A program made the position numbers and the translations under genes. Positions 1 to 10,442 of a stretch of DNA of 64,000 nucleotides are shown piece after piece (positions within the stretch are counted from its first letter, which is position 1; each line of letters opens with the position of its first letter). The notes below the pieces were generated by a model, which saw only the letters and a program-made list of their open reading frames with translations, was not told where the DNA came from and did not search any database. The stretch is from Timema cristinae. Lineage: Eukaryota; Arthropoda; Insecta; Phasmatodea; Timematidae. The stretch covers positions 55,491,777-55,555,776 of the forward strand of contig JBCFYV010009882.1 of NCBI GenBank assembly GCA_039000515.1. The letters are read 5' to 3'.

Positions 1-851
1 TTTTGATGTTTGCAACCTGAAACTGAAAATCAAAATGACTGGGTGGTGTATGACACATATGTCTGTCCATCTCTACTTTGTTTAGGGTGTGGTCAACTAA
101 GCTCAGCCCCATTCCCTTTACCCATTCATTCATCCCCCCTTTTTCATGTGAATTTCCGGGGTGTTTAATAATCAGCAAGGCTTCGATGTTAATTGTTTGA
201 TTGCTTGGACGAGTAATGACATGACGTAACATTTTGTCATCTCACACCGTATCCCCCCTCTACACGACTCATGTCCACTAGTTCCCCTTAACTTAGTGAC
301 TGAATTAAAACTTACCTTTTATTGCAGAACAAATTTACTAACGTCCTTGTAACAAATATATACAATGATGAGAATTATTTGTATCACAATATTTTTATCC
401 TTGTATTATTGACGAAGAAAAAATACAAAGTACCATAAATAATATATGGTTTATTTATACAGCCTTAAAATGATTTTTATAATTTAATTATTTATTTGCT
501 ATAGCAACAAATACATTGTAAATATTGTGTGTATTAAAATCAAATATTTCTAAATTATATATTAATCATAATCAAAATTATATACACATATTAAATAGCA
601 TTCTACTTAGAAAAAAATTAAAGAATTGTTATAAATATATTAGATGCTAAGTCAGTAGCGTCTCTAAATACTGATCCAAAGATTCCAAACTCTGTTACCG
701 TCATGGCTGACATATTTATAATTAGTTAAGTATGGTTTTCCCCTCTCAGTGTGATGAGTCAATGGATGAGGGATGGGTGCTGTGTCTTCTCTAACTTTAT
801 GTTTTATAGGTCTTGTGTTTATCCAATCAAAATATTCACGTCTAACAACTC
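1..851. other. AT-rich DNA without a recognised gene
   Basis: No open frame with recognisable homology on either strand. About 675-780 resembles 60950-61055: both run from a 'atggc(t/c)ga' motif through 'atatttata' to 'gggtg', so both are probably copies of one old interspersed repeat. The identity of that repeat is unknown. Confidence 0.5.
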
Positions 852-899
852 AAATAATAATAATAATAATAATAATTATTATTATTATTATTATTATTA
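852..899. repeat. Palindromic trinucleotide microsatellite (AAT)n(ATT)n
   Basis: About eight AAT units switch directly to about eight or nine ATT units, so the tract is self-complementary. The 64-codon frame over it (poly-Ile) is a translation of the microsatellite and not a gene. Confidence 0.9.
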
Positions 900-2761
900 C
901 TATTTATATTTTTTATATTATTACTAATATTATTATAAATGTAAAGGATAGTAGACACAAGATTTAATTGGGGCATTGTTAAATCATTTTAACTAACTTT
1001 CTGAGAGAGGTTATACAGGCACTTGAGACTATCCACCATTATTTCACCTTCTCCCCCCTCCCCACCATCTGGTAAAACCTTACTCATTGACTTAGTGTCT
1101 AAACTGATTTTACTTTGATATATACGTTTAAATTAATTTCCTACAACAGTTCTTAGGCATTGCGTAATTTAGCCAGGCCTTTTGAGCTATCACCTCCACT
1201 GGTGGTCAAGCCTTCCTTATAAGTAATCATTTTCTAAATAAACTTGTTTGCCGAAGCTGGAAGGGTGTAGGTTTGAATCTTGACCATGTGCGCTAAGGAT
1301 TTTTTTCCCCCCTTAATGAAAGCTACCACTTTGATTTTCCATCCTCTCCTCTCACATATTTGGGTTCATTTACGATAAAACTTAAAAAAATATAAACCTA
1401 TTTCAAATAGATTTTTGTTAAATGTTAGGTATAACTCCCCTTTTAACTATATGGAAATTTGGAAAGGAAATTAAAGTTGATTCAAGATAAATGTTCCAAT
1501 ATTAACATGAGAGGAGCTTTCGAAAACATATTAATTTATCAGGACTAGAATCAATCACACCAACTCGTTGAGAGACTTTTATATCCTCCTCGTATTACAC
1601 CCCATCCTGGTTATACGCATTTAAGATAGGGAAAAGAATGATCTAATTTAAAAGAATTGCATTTGAATTTTCGTAAAGTGAGAGTGTGTAACAATTTAAA
1701 ATAAAAATACCCTAGTACACCACTGATGGAATTTGAGCCCCAATATCACCGGTACCTTCAAATCAAGCCAAGTGACCCTGAATATCAGTTCCTTCTTTTG
1801 TTAAGTTCCTAAAAGTACTTCTATCCAGTGAATTTTATGAACCAGTACCCCGAATGTGCTGGTAATAAGAGGGAAAGAGGTTATAAAAATAATTCCTTAG
1901 AAATGGTTTTATCAAGTGATAGTTTCATAGTTAAGGACAAATAACGGTGAACTTACTTTTATCAGCTTTCTCTCTTCTTTTTTATTAAAATAATATAGGT
2001 TGCTGATAGTCAAATAACTGGTGCCAAACGGTGAACTACGTGTAAATATAAATATAGCCCTGCTGAACTTAGCACTGATGAAACTATCTAGTAATAACAG
2101 TAGGTAATGTAAACAAACATCCTCTTGCAAAGGCAAAACATTTGTGTTTATAACGTACCTAAGAAGTATATCTACATGTTGTGAGTTATTGGTGTAGTTT
2201 TTCGCTCTTTATCTTGATGTAGATATACATGTTTTGCATCTAACTTGATCACCAAGAATATTAGAGATAAGTTTTTTTATATTCACATTGTTAGGTAAGA
2301 TCTTTATTTGATGTATTTAGACAAATAAATTATGTATCCATTAAAAGTTAGAGGAATCAGATCTTAGGATTTTAAGAGTTTAGAGCTCAGTCCAAGTAGG
2401 TAAGTATCCTTGGATGTGTATGCTTTAATTCTTACCTGTTGTGAACGTAACGCAATAAACACTCTGGCCATGGATGTTAGTATTTCCAAAACCAAATAAA
2501 CCTAAATAATTTTGATAATTTACTTCAAGTTTGTCTTGGACATAAGTGGTATAACCGGTGGAGAATCACCCACCTAGTTGGCAGTTAGGACGAAAGTATA
2601 TTTGTAAGAAATAAATTCCCTTAACGCCTAAACTGTTACAATACAGCTGACCACTGTCAATGATCCAAAAACACCACTACCAAAATTGTTCCGGAACATT
2701 GACAAATAATATTTTATAAATATAATACAATTTTCATATAAAGAAGAATTTAGAACCCTCT
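900..2761. other. Intergenic, possible SINE relic near 1255-1385
   Basis: No convincing gene. At 1255-1385 (+) the order 'ggtttgaatc', a T-rich stretch, 'ccatcctctcctctcac' and 'tgggttcattta' loosely follows the SINE-A body, but it is too diverged for a firm call. The 74-codon minus frame at 1912-2136 has no recognisable features. Confidence 0.35.
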
Positions 2762-2830
2762 CCGGTGGGTGAGTGGTCTACCGCTCTACTCTCACAGTAG
2801 TCTATGAGGAAATCAATATCACCAAGAAAG
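2762..2830 (+). repeat. SINE-A2 head relic
   Basis: 'ggtgggtgagtggtctacc' followed by 'actctcacagtag' matches the tRNA-like head of the SINE-A2 variant seen more fully at 32680-32945 and 23500-23740 (reverse strand). No body or tail can be followed downstream. Confidence 0.4.
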
Positions 2831-3689
2831 AAAAAGTGCAATGGGGTATTATAGCACCATTAGACCAATGAGTAACTGTTTGTATTTAAAAAGGTGATAA
2901 AACTACAATCAAGACAAACAAGAATAAGTTGGATAGATTTAAAATTGGAAACAGTTTAGAGATGAAATTTCTTAATGTTTGCATTAGGATATAAATAAAA
3001 CCACTCTGAAATCTTGTGACACTACCGTCAGGTTAAAAAAAACACTGCACTGTCGAAGAAAGCTATGATTTAAGAAGTTGCAATTCATCTGAGAGTAAGA
3101 ATTATATGCCACTAATGCTTTGTAGAACACAATTTAAGAACAATTACTAAGTTTGATAAACCAGCTCTCCAAAGTCATTTTAAGAGATGGTGGATAAAAC
3201 TTATATTGATTCATTGTCAGATACTGGTCATTCGAAAATAATGGTAATAAATTGCTACTAAACATGTAATAAAAGGCTACACATTTTAAACGAACGTCCC
3301 ATCTTTGGACCCTGACTGGTTGAATGTACGACACCTTGATCACTCTAGAAATGAATGTGATACTTATTCTTGGGTGCTATTAAGAATAACTATTGCCTTT
3401 CCATCATTTATGATAAAAACGGAATTGGTGTGTCTTCTAAGAGTCAGCTTAGTACTGTTGACTATGACAACAGGGAGTTGGAATGCTTAATACCCCTCCG
3501 TGATGTTTGACTTCGACATGGCGAATGTCGTTCCTTCAAGCATTTTCTAGCAGGAACGGATTCAATTTCCTCAGATTTCTAGGAATGCTACACCAATATA
3601 AATTTAGCCCTGGCCGCTAATTATTCTAAGAGAATCGTATCAGGGGCTCCACTTTCGCTTAAAAAATTATCGTAGGGTGGTGGATGAAG
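2831..3689. other. No recognised feature
   Basis: Two short overlapping frames (3134-3343 minus, 3305-3490 plus) show no domain or family signal. GC rises near 3480-3680, but I cannot assign the sequence. It may be diverged sequence of the adjacent minus-strand LINE. Confidence 0.4.
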
Positions 3690-4610
3690 TGAGTCTCCTT
3701 TTGCTATTATTTAATACATTCATTGCTTTTAATACCTCAGTATCATTTATTCATTCACTCATCATAACAGTTTCCTTATTTTCTGCTACTTTACCTATGT
3801 TACTGCTATATAATTGCTCAAAATATTCCCTTCGTCGCTCTACTATGCTGTTTTAATCGCTAATCAGCTCACCACGTTCTTTCTGAATGCCAAAGGCCTT
3901 TATTTGCACTACTTTTTCGATCTCTACACCCACATTCAGAACAGCTTATTATTTCCTCCAAAATCTATCTGTAATCTTCCTCATTCATTTAATATCATAT
4001 TCTCCATAAACTCCTTTACTAATTTCTTGCATTCATATTTTTTTCTTTGTATATATACTGTACCACAAAATTTACCTTTTGTTTTACTCTCCACTTCAAT
4101 CATTTTTTGTATTCTCTTTTCTTTTATCTCACGGTTTATTTCACATGTTCATGTTGCCATGATACTCTTTATAAGTTTCCCATCACCTCAGATCCACACA
4201 ATCCCTCGCACACTCTACTATGGATTCTTTTATTCTGTTACAAGGACGTCCTATACCATTAGCATTTATTTCTCTATTCCAGTCATGTTCTTGTAAAGTT
4301 TATTTTCCATTAGCAATTTTCAATCGTTCATAGGATGCTCTCAAACTTTTATCATGCTATTTTTCCACTTTCACTCTTACTTGCTTACACCTCTTGTGCT
4401 GATCCCTTACAAAATTTCTACAAAAAACTACTGAAATCACAGGGAAGTGGTCCATCCCCCATTCAGCTCCACGCAGAGCCCTAATATTCTTTACTAAATT
4501 TCAAATATCTCATCATAAACCAATAAATCAATCGTCATTCTCGAATCGCCTTTGCCATGTAAACATGTGAATATCTTTGTACTTAAACCATGTTTTCAAC
4601 ACAAATATAC
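3690..4610 (-). pseudogene. LINE endonuclease/reverse transcriptase relic (RTE-like)
   Basis: Reading the minus strand, frame-broken segments follow the order of an arthropod endonuclease-RT protein. At about 4605-4548 is LKTWFKYKDIHMFTWQRR, resembling the endonuclease 'NTWF..KD..KYTW' motif. At about 4485-4430 is ALRGAEWGMDHFPVISVV, resembling the 'GxDH' endonuclease C-end. At about 3852-3760 is SIVERRREYFEQLYSSNI, the linker before the RT. At about 3735-3690 is EVLKAMNVLNNSKR. Stops and shifts separate them. The catalytic RT palm (FADD) was not found, so the copy is truncated or decayed past recognition. The 160-codon plus frame at 3814-4296 is antisense to this relic. The clade call is less sure than the LINE call. 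Confidence 0.7.
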
Positions 4611-4915
4611 TTCTTTTAAACACGAACTCATTAACTCATCACCATTCTCCTTTACCCTATAATGTGTGGAAGGCCATGACCTACTCTGTGGCTTTGACGA
4701 TTAATAAGCCGCAATGCTAAAAATTTATTAAAATATATCTTTGTATTTTTTATTTGATTACAGTTTTTCTCCTTCAATCACAATGAAAGACATAAAAGCT
4801 CTATGTGGTTATACGTTTGTGGCTCATGAATAACCTATAAAATAGCACTGATTTCCGACGTTACAAGTTGTTGGAACTACGGTGAAGATGGGTAGATTTG
4901 TGTGATTATTTTAGA

Positions 4916-4916
<1 letters not shown>

Positions 4917-4944
<28 letters not shown>
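4917..4944. repeat. (TG)14 microsatellite
   Basis: Uninterrupted TG dinucleotides. The minus-strand frames across 4877-5198 encode only Thr-His repeats from it and adjacent low-complexity sequence. Confidence 0.95.
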
Positions 4945-4946
<2 letters not shown>

Positions 4947-6129
4947 AGGGAGTGGTGTCTTGATAAACTAATGTTTGTGATTTTAATTGGTTGTGAACGC
5001 CGTTCATTACATTTGGTGCGAGTACACACAGAGGGAACGAGGGAACGAACGGTCTGTTGATGTGTGTGTGTAGGTGGAAGGGGGGGGGATAGAATGATAA
5101 AGAAAGGGGATGTAAAAGGAAGCAAAAGAGGAGTAGTAGCGAATGTGAATGATCGGAAAGCCAATGGTCCAGTTGAAGCTAGATGTGTAACAGCTCACCC
5201 CTCTTTAACCTGGCTCCAATAAATCTACTACATCCACTTCAATGTTCCTGCAATTCACTGAACGACCTCGTTATTTGAAATACATTAAATGTTATCAGAG
5301 CTGGAAAAAAAAAGATTTATTTATTGGAGACTTGATTGATCCTTGATATCTAACGATAGATTTTAAACACATGGTAGTGGTGCTTTATTGATATTTTCGG
5401 ACGTGATAGTAATTATTTGACTATTTAGTTTCTTACAAGTTTTAGTTGATAATATTATATTATGTATTATAGTTTACTTAGTTTTTTATTTGAATATCTC
5501 TATTTTATTACTACCCATCCTAGATAAACGTACTTAAGTTACGCTAATGGGGTATTGATTTGGGAGGTAAAATTTAGAGTAAATATACCATCATTAGCAA
5601 AGAGGGCGAGGGAAAAGAATTTTAAGATAAAACATTTAGTACATCAGGTCAGAATGTACGCTCCGACATCTCCATCTATGACAGATAAGACTAATAGATA
5701 TAAAATTTAGTCAACGTGACCTATGAAGATTGTCATAATCGGTTTTTTCGCCCTAAAATAGTTATTAAATTAGCCTTCCAGATTGAAACATATATCAGAA
5801 TACAGCAATTCGGTTAATTTATAACCAGAATGGGTTATAAGAAACCCTGTTAGGAGGAAAACAAATCACTTGACAATCGTGTGTTTTAACCACCTAAAAT
5901 TAAATTTGAATTTTTCGTCAAGCTGAACTCAATACCAAGCGTAGGCCTACCTAATGTGCGTCCAGATAAAATGGCGTTTATTTGACACTTCACATTATGA
6001 ACGAGTCATTCCCCGTATATTTTCCAAAATTCTTAAATAATCTATTTAAAACAGTATACCCTATATTATTCAGGCATACTTCTTTTAGTACCATGTCCTT
6101 CTACACATTCGTGTTATAAACTTATGTGC
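4945..6129. other. Intergenic, G-rich start then AT-rich
   Basis: 5040-5130 is purine/G-rich with a G9 run near 5080. 'gctaatggggtattgatttgggaggt' near 5542 looks like a minus-strand SINE-A tail relic. Nothing else is recognised. Confidence 0.4.
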
Positions 6130-6300
6130 CAATTAGGCTAATGGGTTAGGGAGGTGTAAAGTTGAATTTAGAGAGAAAAAACCACCCTCAGTACACCCAA
6201 TCACATTCTGACGGTCATTGGCAGTTTTTTCAATTACGAGAGTAAAGCCTTAGACCATGTGGCCACTAAAGCAGGTGGCAGAGGTTTGAATCGGATATAA
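6130..6300 (-). repeat. SINE-A2 relic
   Basis: Read on the minus strand it has 'gtggccacatggtctaaggc' (tRNA-like A-box region) and then the 'ggtgta..gagggtggtttttt' body. On the plus strand 'ggctaatgggttaggga' marks the tail side. Diverged, with no target duplication found. Confidence 0.6.
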
Positions 6301-7014
6301 GAAACAACTTTGCATGCTTAATACCTTATAATATTACTAACAAATCAACTAAGATATAATCGAAAAATGTAGGATTACAATACTGATTTCAATGGTTTTT
6401 AGCTAATAAACTTTGAGAATTATTGAGTAAACTAATAAACACAACTTATTCTCCAAATTGATTAGAATACTTAAAGAAGAATATATTATTTTTTGAATGG
6501 GTAAAAGAGATACATGTCCTTTATTGAAGTGTCAATGAGCGAATAGCAATGGTTTTGAAATATTTATGTTTTGTCGGAGATGCATTTTGGCATATTTTTC
6601 AAAAATCCAATGGTTTTAGCAACTTCTTGAGACCAATGAAACTAGGACTAAGTCACCTAGAGGTCTCCTTGGAATAGTAGATTGGATCCTCATCATGTGG
6701 CTTGTTTTGCCGATAATAAGAAGATAGGGGCTTGAATACCAGTTCGTTGAACCTCCACGAAAATAAAACACGTTTAATTTTAATTATACTTTTATTATCA
6801 TAGTCTCATATGTTTAAATATTTGGATAATATAATGGGTAAGGTTTTGTGAACTAAAAATAACTATATTATTTTTATTTCAACAAATTTATACAATAAGA
6901 CATAAATAATGATTTATATACTGCCATAAACATTAATGAGAGCAAGGGAATAAAATGTAAATGTTTAAGGTTTTTTAGAATTGCGTGTTATTGATTATTT
7001 ATTTTCTTACAGTG
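6301..7014. other. No recognised feature
   Basis: AT-rich. A weak SINE-like string near 6690-6760 was not strong enough to call. Confidence 0.4.
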
Positions 7015-7205
7015 ATGTAGTAACTAAGCTAGTGAGTAAGGTTGAATTTAGATTAAGTATATCCATATTTACGTGGTGAATTAGTGGGAAACCACTAAGG
7101 GAAAACCACCATCAATACATTGGGCCGGGATCAAACCACGATCTTCCCGTTATTATAAGTATAGTTTATTTTGGGAGCAGCCCCTTTTATAATGTGGCCA
7201 CCGAG
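7015..7205 (-). repeat. SINE-A2 relic
   Basis: On the minus strand 'ggtggccacat' is followed by a B-box-like 'gtggtttgatccc' and the 'ggtggttttccct' body. The tail side ('agctagtgagtaaggttgaattta') lies at the left end. Heavily diverged. Confidence 0.5.
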
Positions 7206-7439
7206 CGGAATTTAAACTATTGATCTGTATTTATCTTTCCAGCAATACTTATAAAAAGTAAAATCACTTCATTTTTGGTGACCACTAAACTACTGGATTA
7301 TCTAAGAGAATGACGGTCTCAAAAGTGATGGATCCAAGAAGGGTCATAAATCCCGGATCTTGACAGGAGACTATGGAGCTAAAGGTTTATTTATGAACGT
7401 TTGATTTCTTAAAACCACGTCGGCTGGCACGAGGAATAA

Positions 7440-7560
7440 ACGTCCCTCTCATCTGGTTTGTTGCTGACGCGAAGGTCACGGCTCAAATCTTGGTTAACTG
7501 AGGATGGATTTGACTAAACGGTTTCCTCCACCAAGCTACCTTGAACTTGTAGTAATATGT
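7440..7560 (+). repeat. Possible SINE relic
   Basis: 'catctggtttgttgctgacg', then 'ggctcaaatcttggtta' (B-box-like), then 'ggtttcctcca' follow the SINE-A order only loosely. Confidence 0.25.
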
Positions 7561-7672
7561 GCGGAATAAGATAACGTTCTGTAGTAGTATGTTAAGAATA
7601 ATATCCTTTTTTAAGTTATAATAATACAAATATTCATATATTATAAGCTCTAAAACCTCTAGAAAAACACAC

Positions 7673-7993
7673 TCATAATATTGGTCCGTTTTTATACTTT
7701 GTAGGGAAATGGTCCCATGATTGATGCGAACGAGAAACTAAAGTACGAGTTTTATTCCATGATGCAGTCCTGAGGGGGCCAATCCTGACGTGGATGCGAT
7801 GAAGATAGGCCACTTGACCTCTCCTAAAACGTTGTAATGAGAGTTGAATTGAGCCGACCGAGTTTTCTACGAGATATTTAGCTCTTGAAATCAAGCCCCA
7901 GTTCATATTACTCAAGTGGCCAGCTAGCTGGTGTACAAGAATGTCTCGATATGTTGCTCGGCTTATTTCGTACCAAGCCAATGAAATATCCAC
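7673..7993 (-). other. GC-richer block with an unassigned 106-codon frame
   Basis: This 0.35-kb block is visibly richer in GC than its neighbours, and the minus strand carries a 106-codon frame with balanced amino-acid composition and no low-complexity run. I do not recognise a domain, signal peptide or catalytic motif. It may be a fragment of an old mobile-element protein or chance. It stands alone, with no continuation in any frame on either side. Confidence 0.25.
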
Positions 7994-8069
7994 GGCTATT
8001 TGGTTTGGTGCACAAATGGGAAATGGTAAGCGAGTAGAAAGGTTTTATTAAAATAATTATCTTTTATGT

Positions 8070-8713
8070 CTCATATCAAGAAAAACTATTGCGATCGTGT
8101 AAATAATCGATCTCAAGATTATGATTTTTTTTTTTTTTTTTTTTTACGTTTTAAGTTAACACGATCCTAAATACATTGTACGGAACTCCGTATAGACTTT
8201 CTCACTCCATTGTTTAAAAATGGAGATATTTACTCAAAACACGTAATAGATGTGAAATAAAATAATATACACTAGCAAACCCAAGCGAAATTTGCGCTAT
8301 AATTAGGTTAAATATGTTTTCACTCATGGCTTTAAATTTTATGATTTAGTTTTAAAAGAATTTATGCCCTGTCTAGTATATTAGTTCTTGGTAAAAATTC
8401 CACAAAAGGTCTTTTACTGAGAATTGATTTTTAAAAATTAAGAATATTTAAAAATGGCTGTAACGATTATGCTTAAAAGTATATCTTGGGAGTGATATAT
8501 TCATGACAAATAAAGCTGTATACTAGTTTTAGGGGGAAAATATGGCAATGGCTAGATTACTAATGAGTGTTCATTTGATTGAAATTTTTTTTAATGTTTA
8601 AAGTTTTGGTTCAAAATTGATATCTCTAGACTATTTATACGAGTATACAAATTTGATTGTCAAACAAAATGAAAATTTTAAAAAGTAATATAGATGTGAA
8701 TATGTATCAAAAC
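8070..8713 (+). repeat. ~140-bp degenerate satellite, locus 1
   Basis: At least two diverged units, marked by 'tttactgagaattgattttt' near 8411 and 'ttactaatgagtgttcattt' near 8554, about 141 bases apart. The larger copy at 14515-15770 has the same unit. The two loci also share a lead-in ('gcgatcgtg..aat..atcgatctcaag' here, 'gcaatcgtg..att..gatctcttg' there). A T21 run (about 8125-8145) lies inside. 'cactagcaaacccaagcg' near 8271 resembles a transposon terminus. Confidence 0.7.
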
Positions 8714-8931
8714 AAATATTAAAATTACCCGCCTTGGTGGCGTAGTTTGCTAACGCGCTAGTCGTGTTTAGCCATACTGCAAATGCGGGTTCACTTCCTT
8801 TAATTCAACCTTCCTAATTCCTAATCCATTAGTGTAATTAGTAATTAAGCGTATAACCCCAATGGGTAGTAAGACGCGGTGCTAAATAATAATAATAATA
8901 GTGATAATAATAATAATAAATATTAAAATTA
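8714..8931 (+). mobile_element. SINE-A copy with internal deletion and 14-bp TSD
   Basis: Flanked by a perfect 14-bp duplication 'aaatattaaaatta' at 8714-8727 and 8918-8931. The element begins 'cccgccttggtggcgtagt' (A-box-like), loses the middle of the head (the B-box region is missing), keeps the 'aaatgcgggttcacttcc' and 'cgtataaccc' tail blocks, and ends in an (AAT)n run. It is transcribed as RNA only; the 81-codon minus frame over it is an artefact. Confidence 0.93.
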
Positions 8932-9476
8932 TTGTTAAAAGAGATGCTGTCCAAATACTTGGTGGCATTTTTCATATAATTAGACCAAAGTACCTGTGTA
9001 ATGCTTTTTGCTATGCAAATTAACATAGAAATGTACAGTATGTAAAAAAAATAACTTTTTTTTGTTCTAGGGCGGTTATTCACATTTCATTATTTTTGAT
9101 TTAAAAAGGTTATAAGGCAATAGAAAAATTTATATTTCGGGTTAGATAAGTCTATATTGCTTAGAATTAATGTATAGTAAATCAATATTTTAAATAAAAT
9201 TAAATATATTTTTAATTTTATGTTTTAAAATAAAAATTTACGTTGAATCAACTATTATTAATTTGAGATTTGCAAGGAACGTACTTGTAAAATAATAAAA
9301 TGATTGTTAAAAATTAAGTCAATGAAACATTAAAAATGATTAAAGGAGTTAATTTATTATAAGAATAGATATAAAAAGATTTTCTTATTTATTTTGGAAT
9401 AAAAAAATAAATATGAATTGAAGTTGATAACTAACAATATTTATTAAGGATATAAACCTTAAGTCAGGAAAAACCG

Positions 9477-9764
9477 ATTAACTTATTACCACCCGCCTCG
9501 GTGGCGTAGTTGTCTAACGCGCTGGTCGTGTTGAGCTCGACTGCTGAGGACGGGGAGATCGAGGTTCATATCTCGGTCGGATGAACTGGGGGTGGTTTTT
9601 CCTAAATGGTTTTCCACTCTCCCTCCACGCAAATGCGGGTTCACTTCCCCAAATCCAATCTTCCCAATTCCTAATCCATTAGAGTAATTAGTACTTAAAG
9701 CGTATAACCCGAACGGGTAGTAAGACGCGGTGCTAAATATTATTATTATTATTAACTTATTACC
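9477..9764 (+). mobile_element. Full-length SINE-A copy with 14-bp TSD
   Basis: Best complete copy. TSD 'attaacttattacc' at 9477-9490 and 9751-9764; element 9491-9750. The head has the A-box-like 'tggcgtagttgtctaacgc' and a slightly mutated B-box ('ggttcatatctc'). The body is 'gggggtggtttttcctaaat', then 'ccactctccctccacgcaa', then 'tataacccgaacgggtagta', then 'gacgcggtgcta', ending in (ATT)n. A tRNA-derived SINE is transcribed by RNA polymerase III and mobilised by a LINE; the partner is not known from this copy. Confidence 0.95.
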
Positions 9765-10442
9765 CACTTCCTTAAGAATACCACAAAATATACTCAAAAA
9801 TGTGAGAGAGCAAAATGGTTATACAATTAGGAAGATTGACATAGTCCAAATATATTAAAAAGTTAACAATTAGCAAATTAAATAGTCAAGGACTCGTCAT
9901 ACCTGATAGAGAATAAAGAAACAAATCACATGAATGACAATTACACTAAAATTTGATAAAAAGTCGTGACAAAGATTAATACCATTATACTTAATTGAAT
10001 GAAAAATTAAAGCTGATTGACAGTAAATAGATTTAGGCAACTTATTAAACTGTAAAACACACTTTAGAGATTAACTATGAAAAAATTACATGCAAAACAT
10101 ATTAAAATTAATTACATATGGACATATTAAAATTAAATTTAAAAAATCTAACATAACATAGATAATAGGTCAATAAGTTGATTGTGATAAGATTTTAATG
10201 TCTTCGTTAAAGGAGGGGTTTTAGCACTAGTGTAAACAGCCGTATAAATTTGTGTAATCACAGATATTATGTCAGGCAGAACTTTATACTCAAAATGAAT
10301 TAGGTATATAAGTTTTTTGTATATAGAGTCTATAATGTTACAAAAGAAGTGTAGACAAAAAAATAGTAGAAAGAAGTTTTTATACTGTTCACGAAATAAT
10401 AATTAAAGAACGTCCCTTATCTGAAGTTTGGTTTATCTCCTT
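9765..10442. other. AT-rich, no recognised feature
   Basis: Very AT-rich with no frame of note. If a BEL long terminal repeat once preceded the gag relic at 10443 it should lie here, but I could not recognise one. Confidence 0.5.

Noticed and set aside
773..967. 64-codon plus frame with poly-Ile
   Set aside because: Translation of the ATT microsatellite.
3814..4296. 160-codon plus frame with many Phe/Ile/Ser residues
   Set aside because: It lies antisense to a recognisable LINE endonuclease/RT relic; its hydrophobic look follows from the A-rich coding strand opposite.
4877..5198. Two overlapping minus frames with Thr-His repeats
   Set aside because: Produced by (TG)n and neighbouring G-rich low complexity.
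9486..9797. 103-codon minus frame
   Set aside because: Antisense translation of a full-length SINE with clear target duplications.
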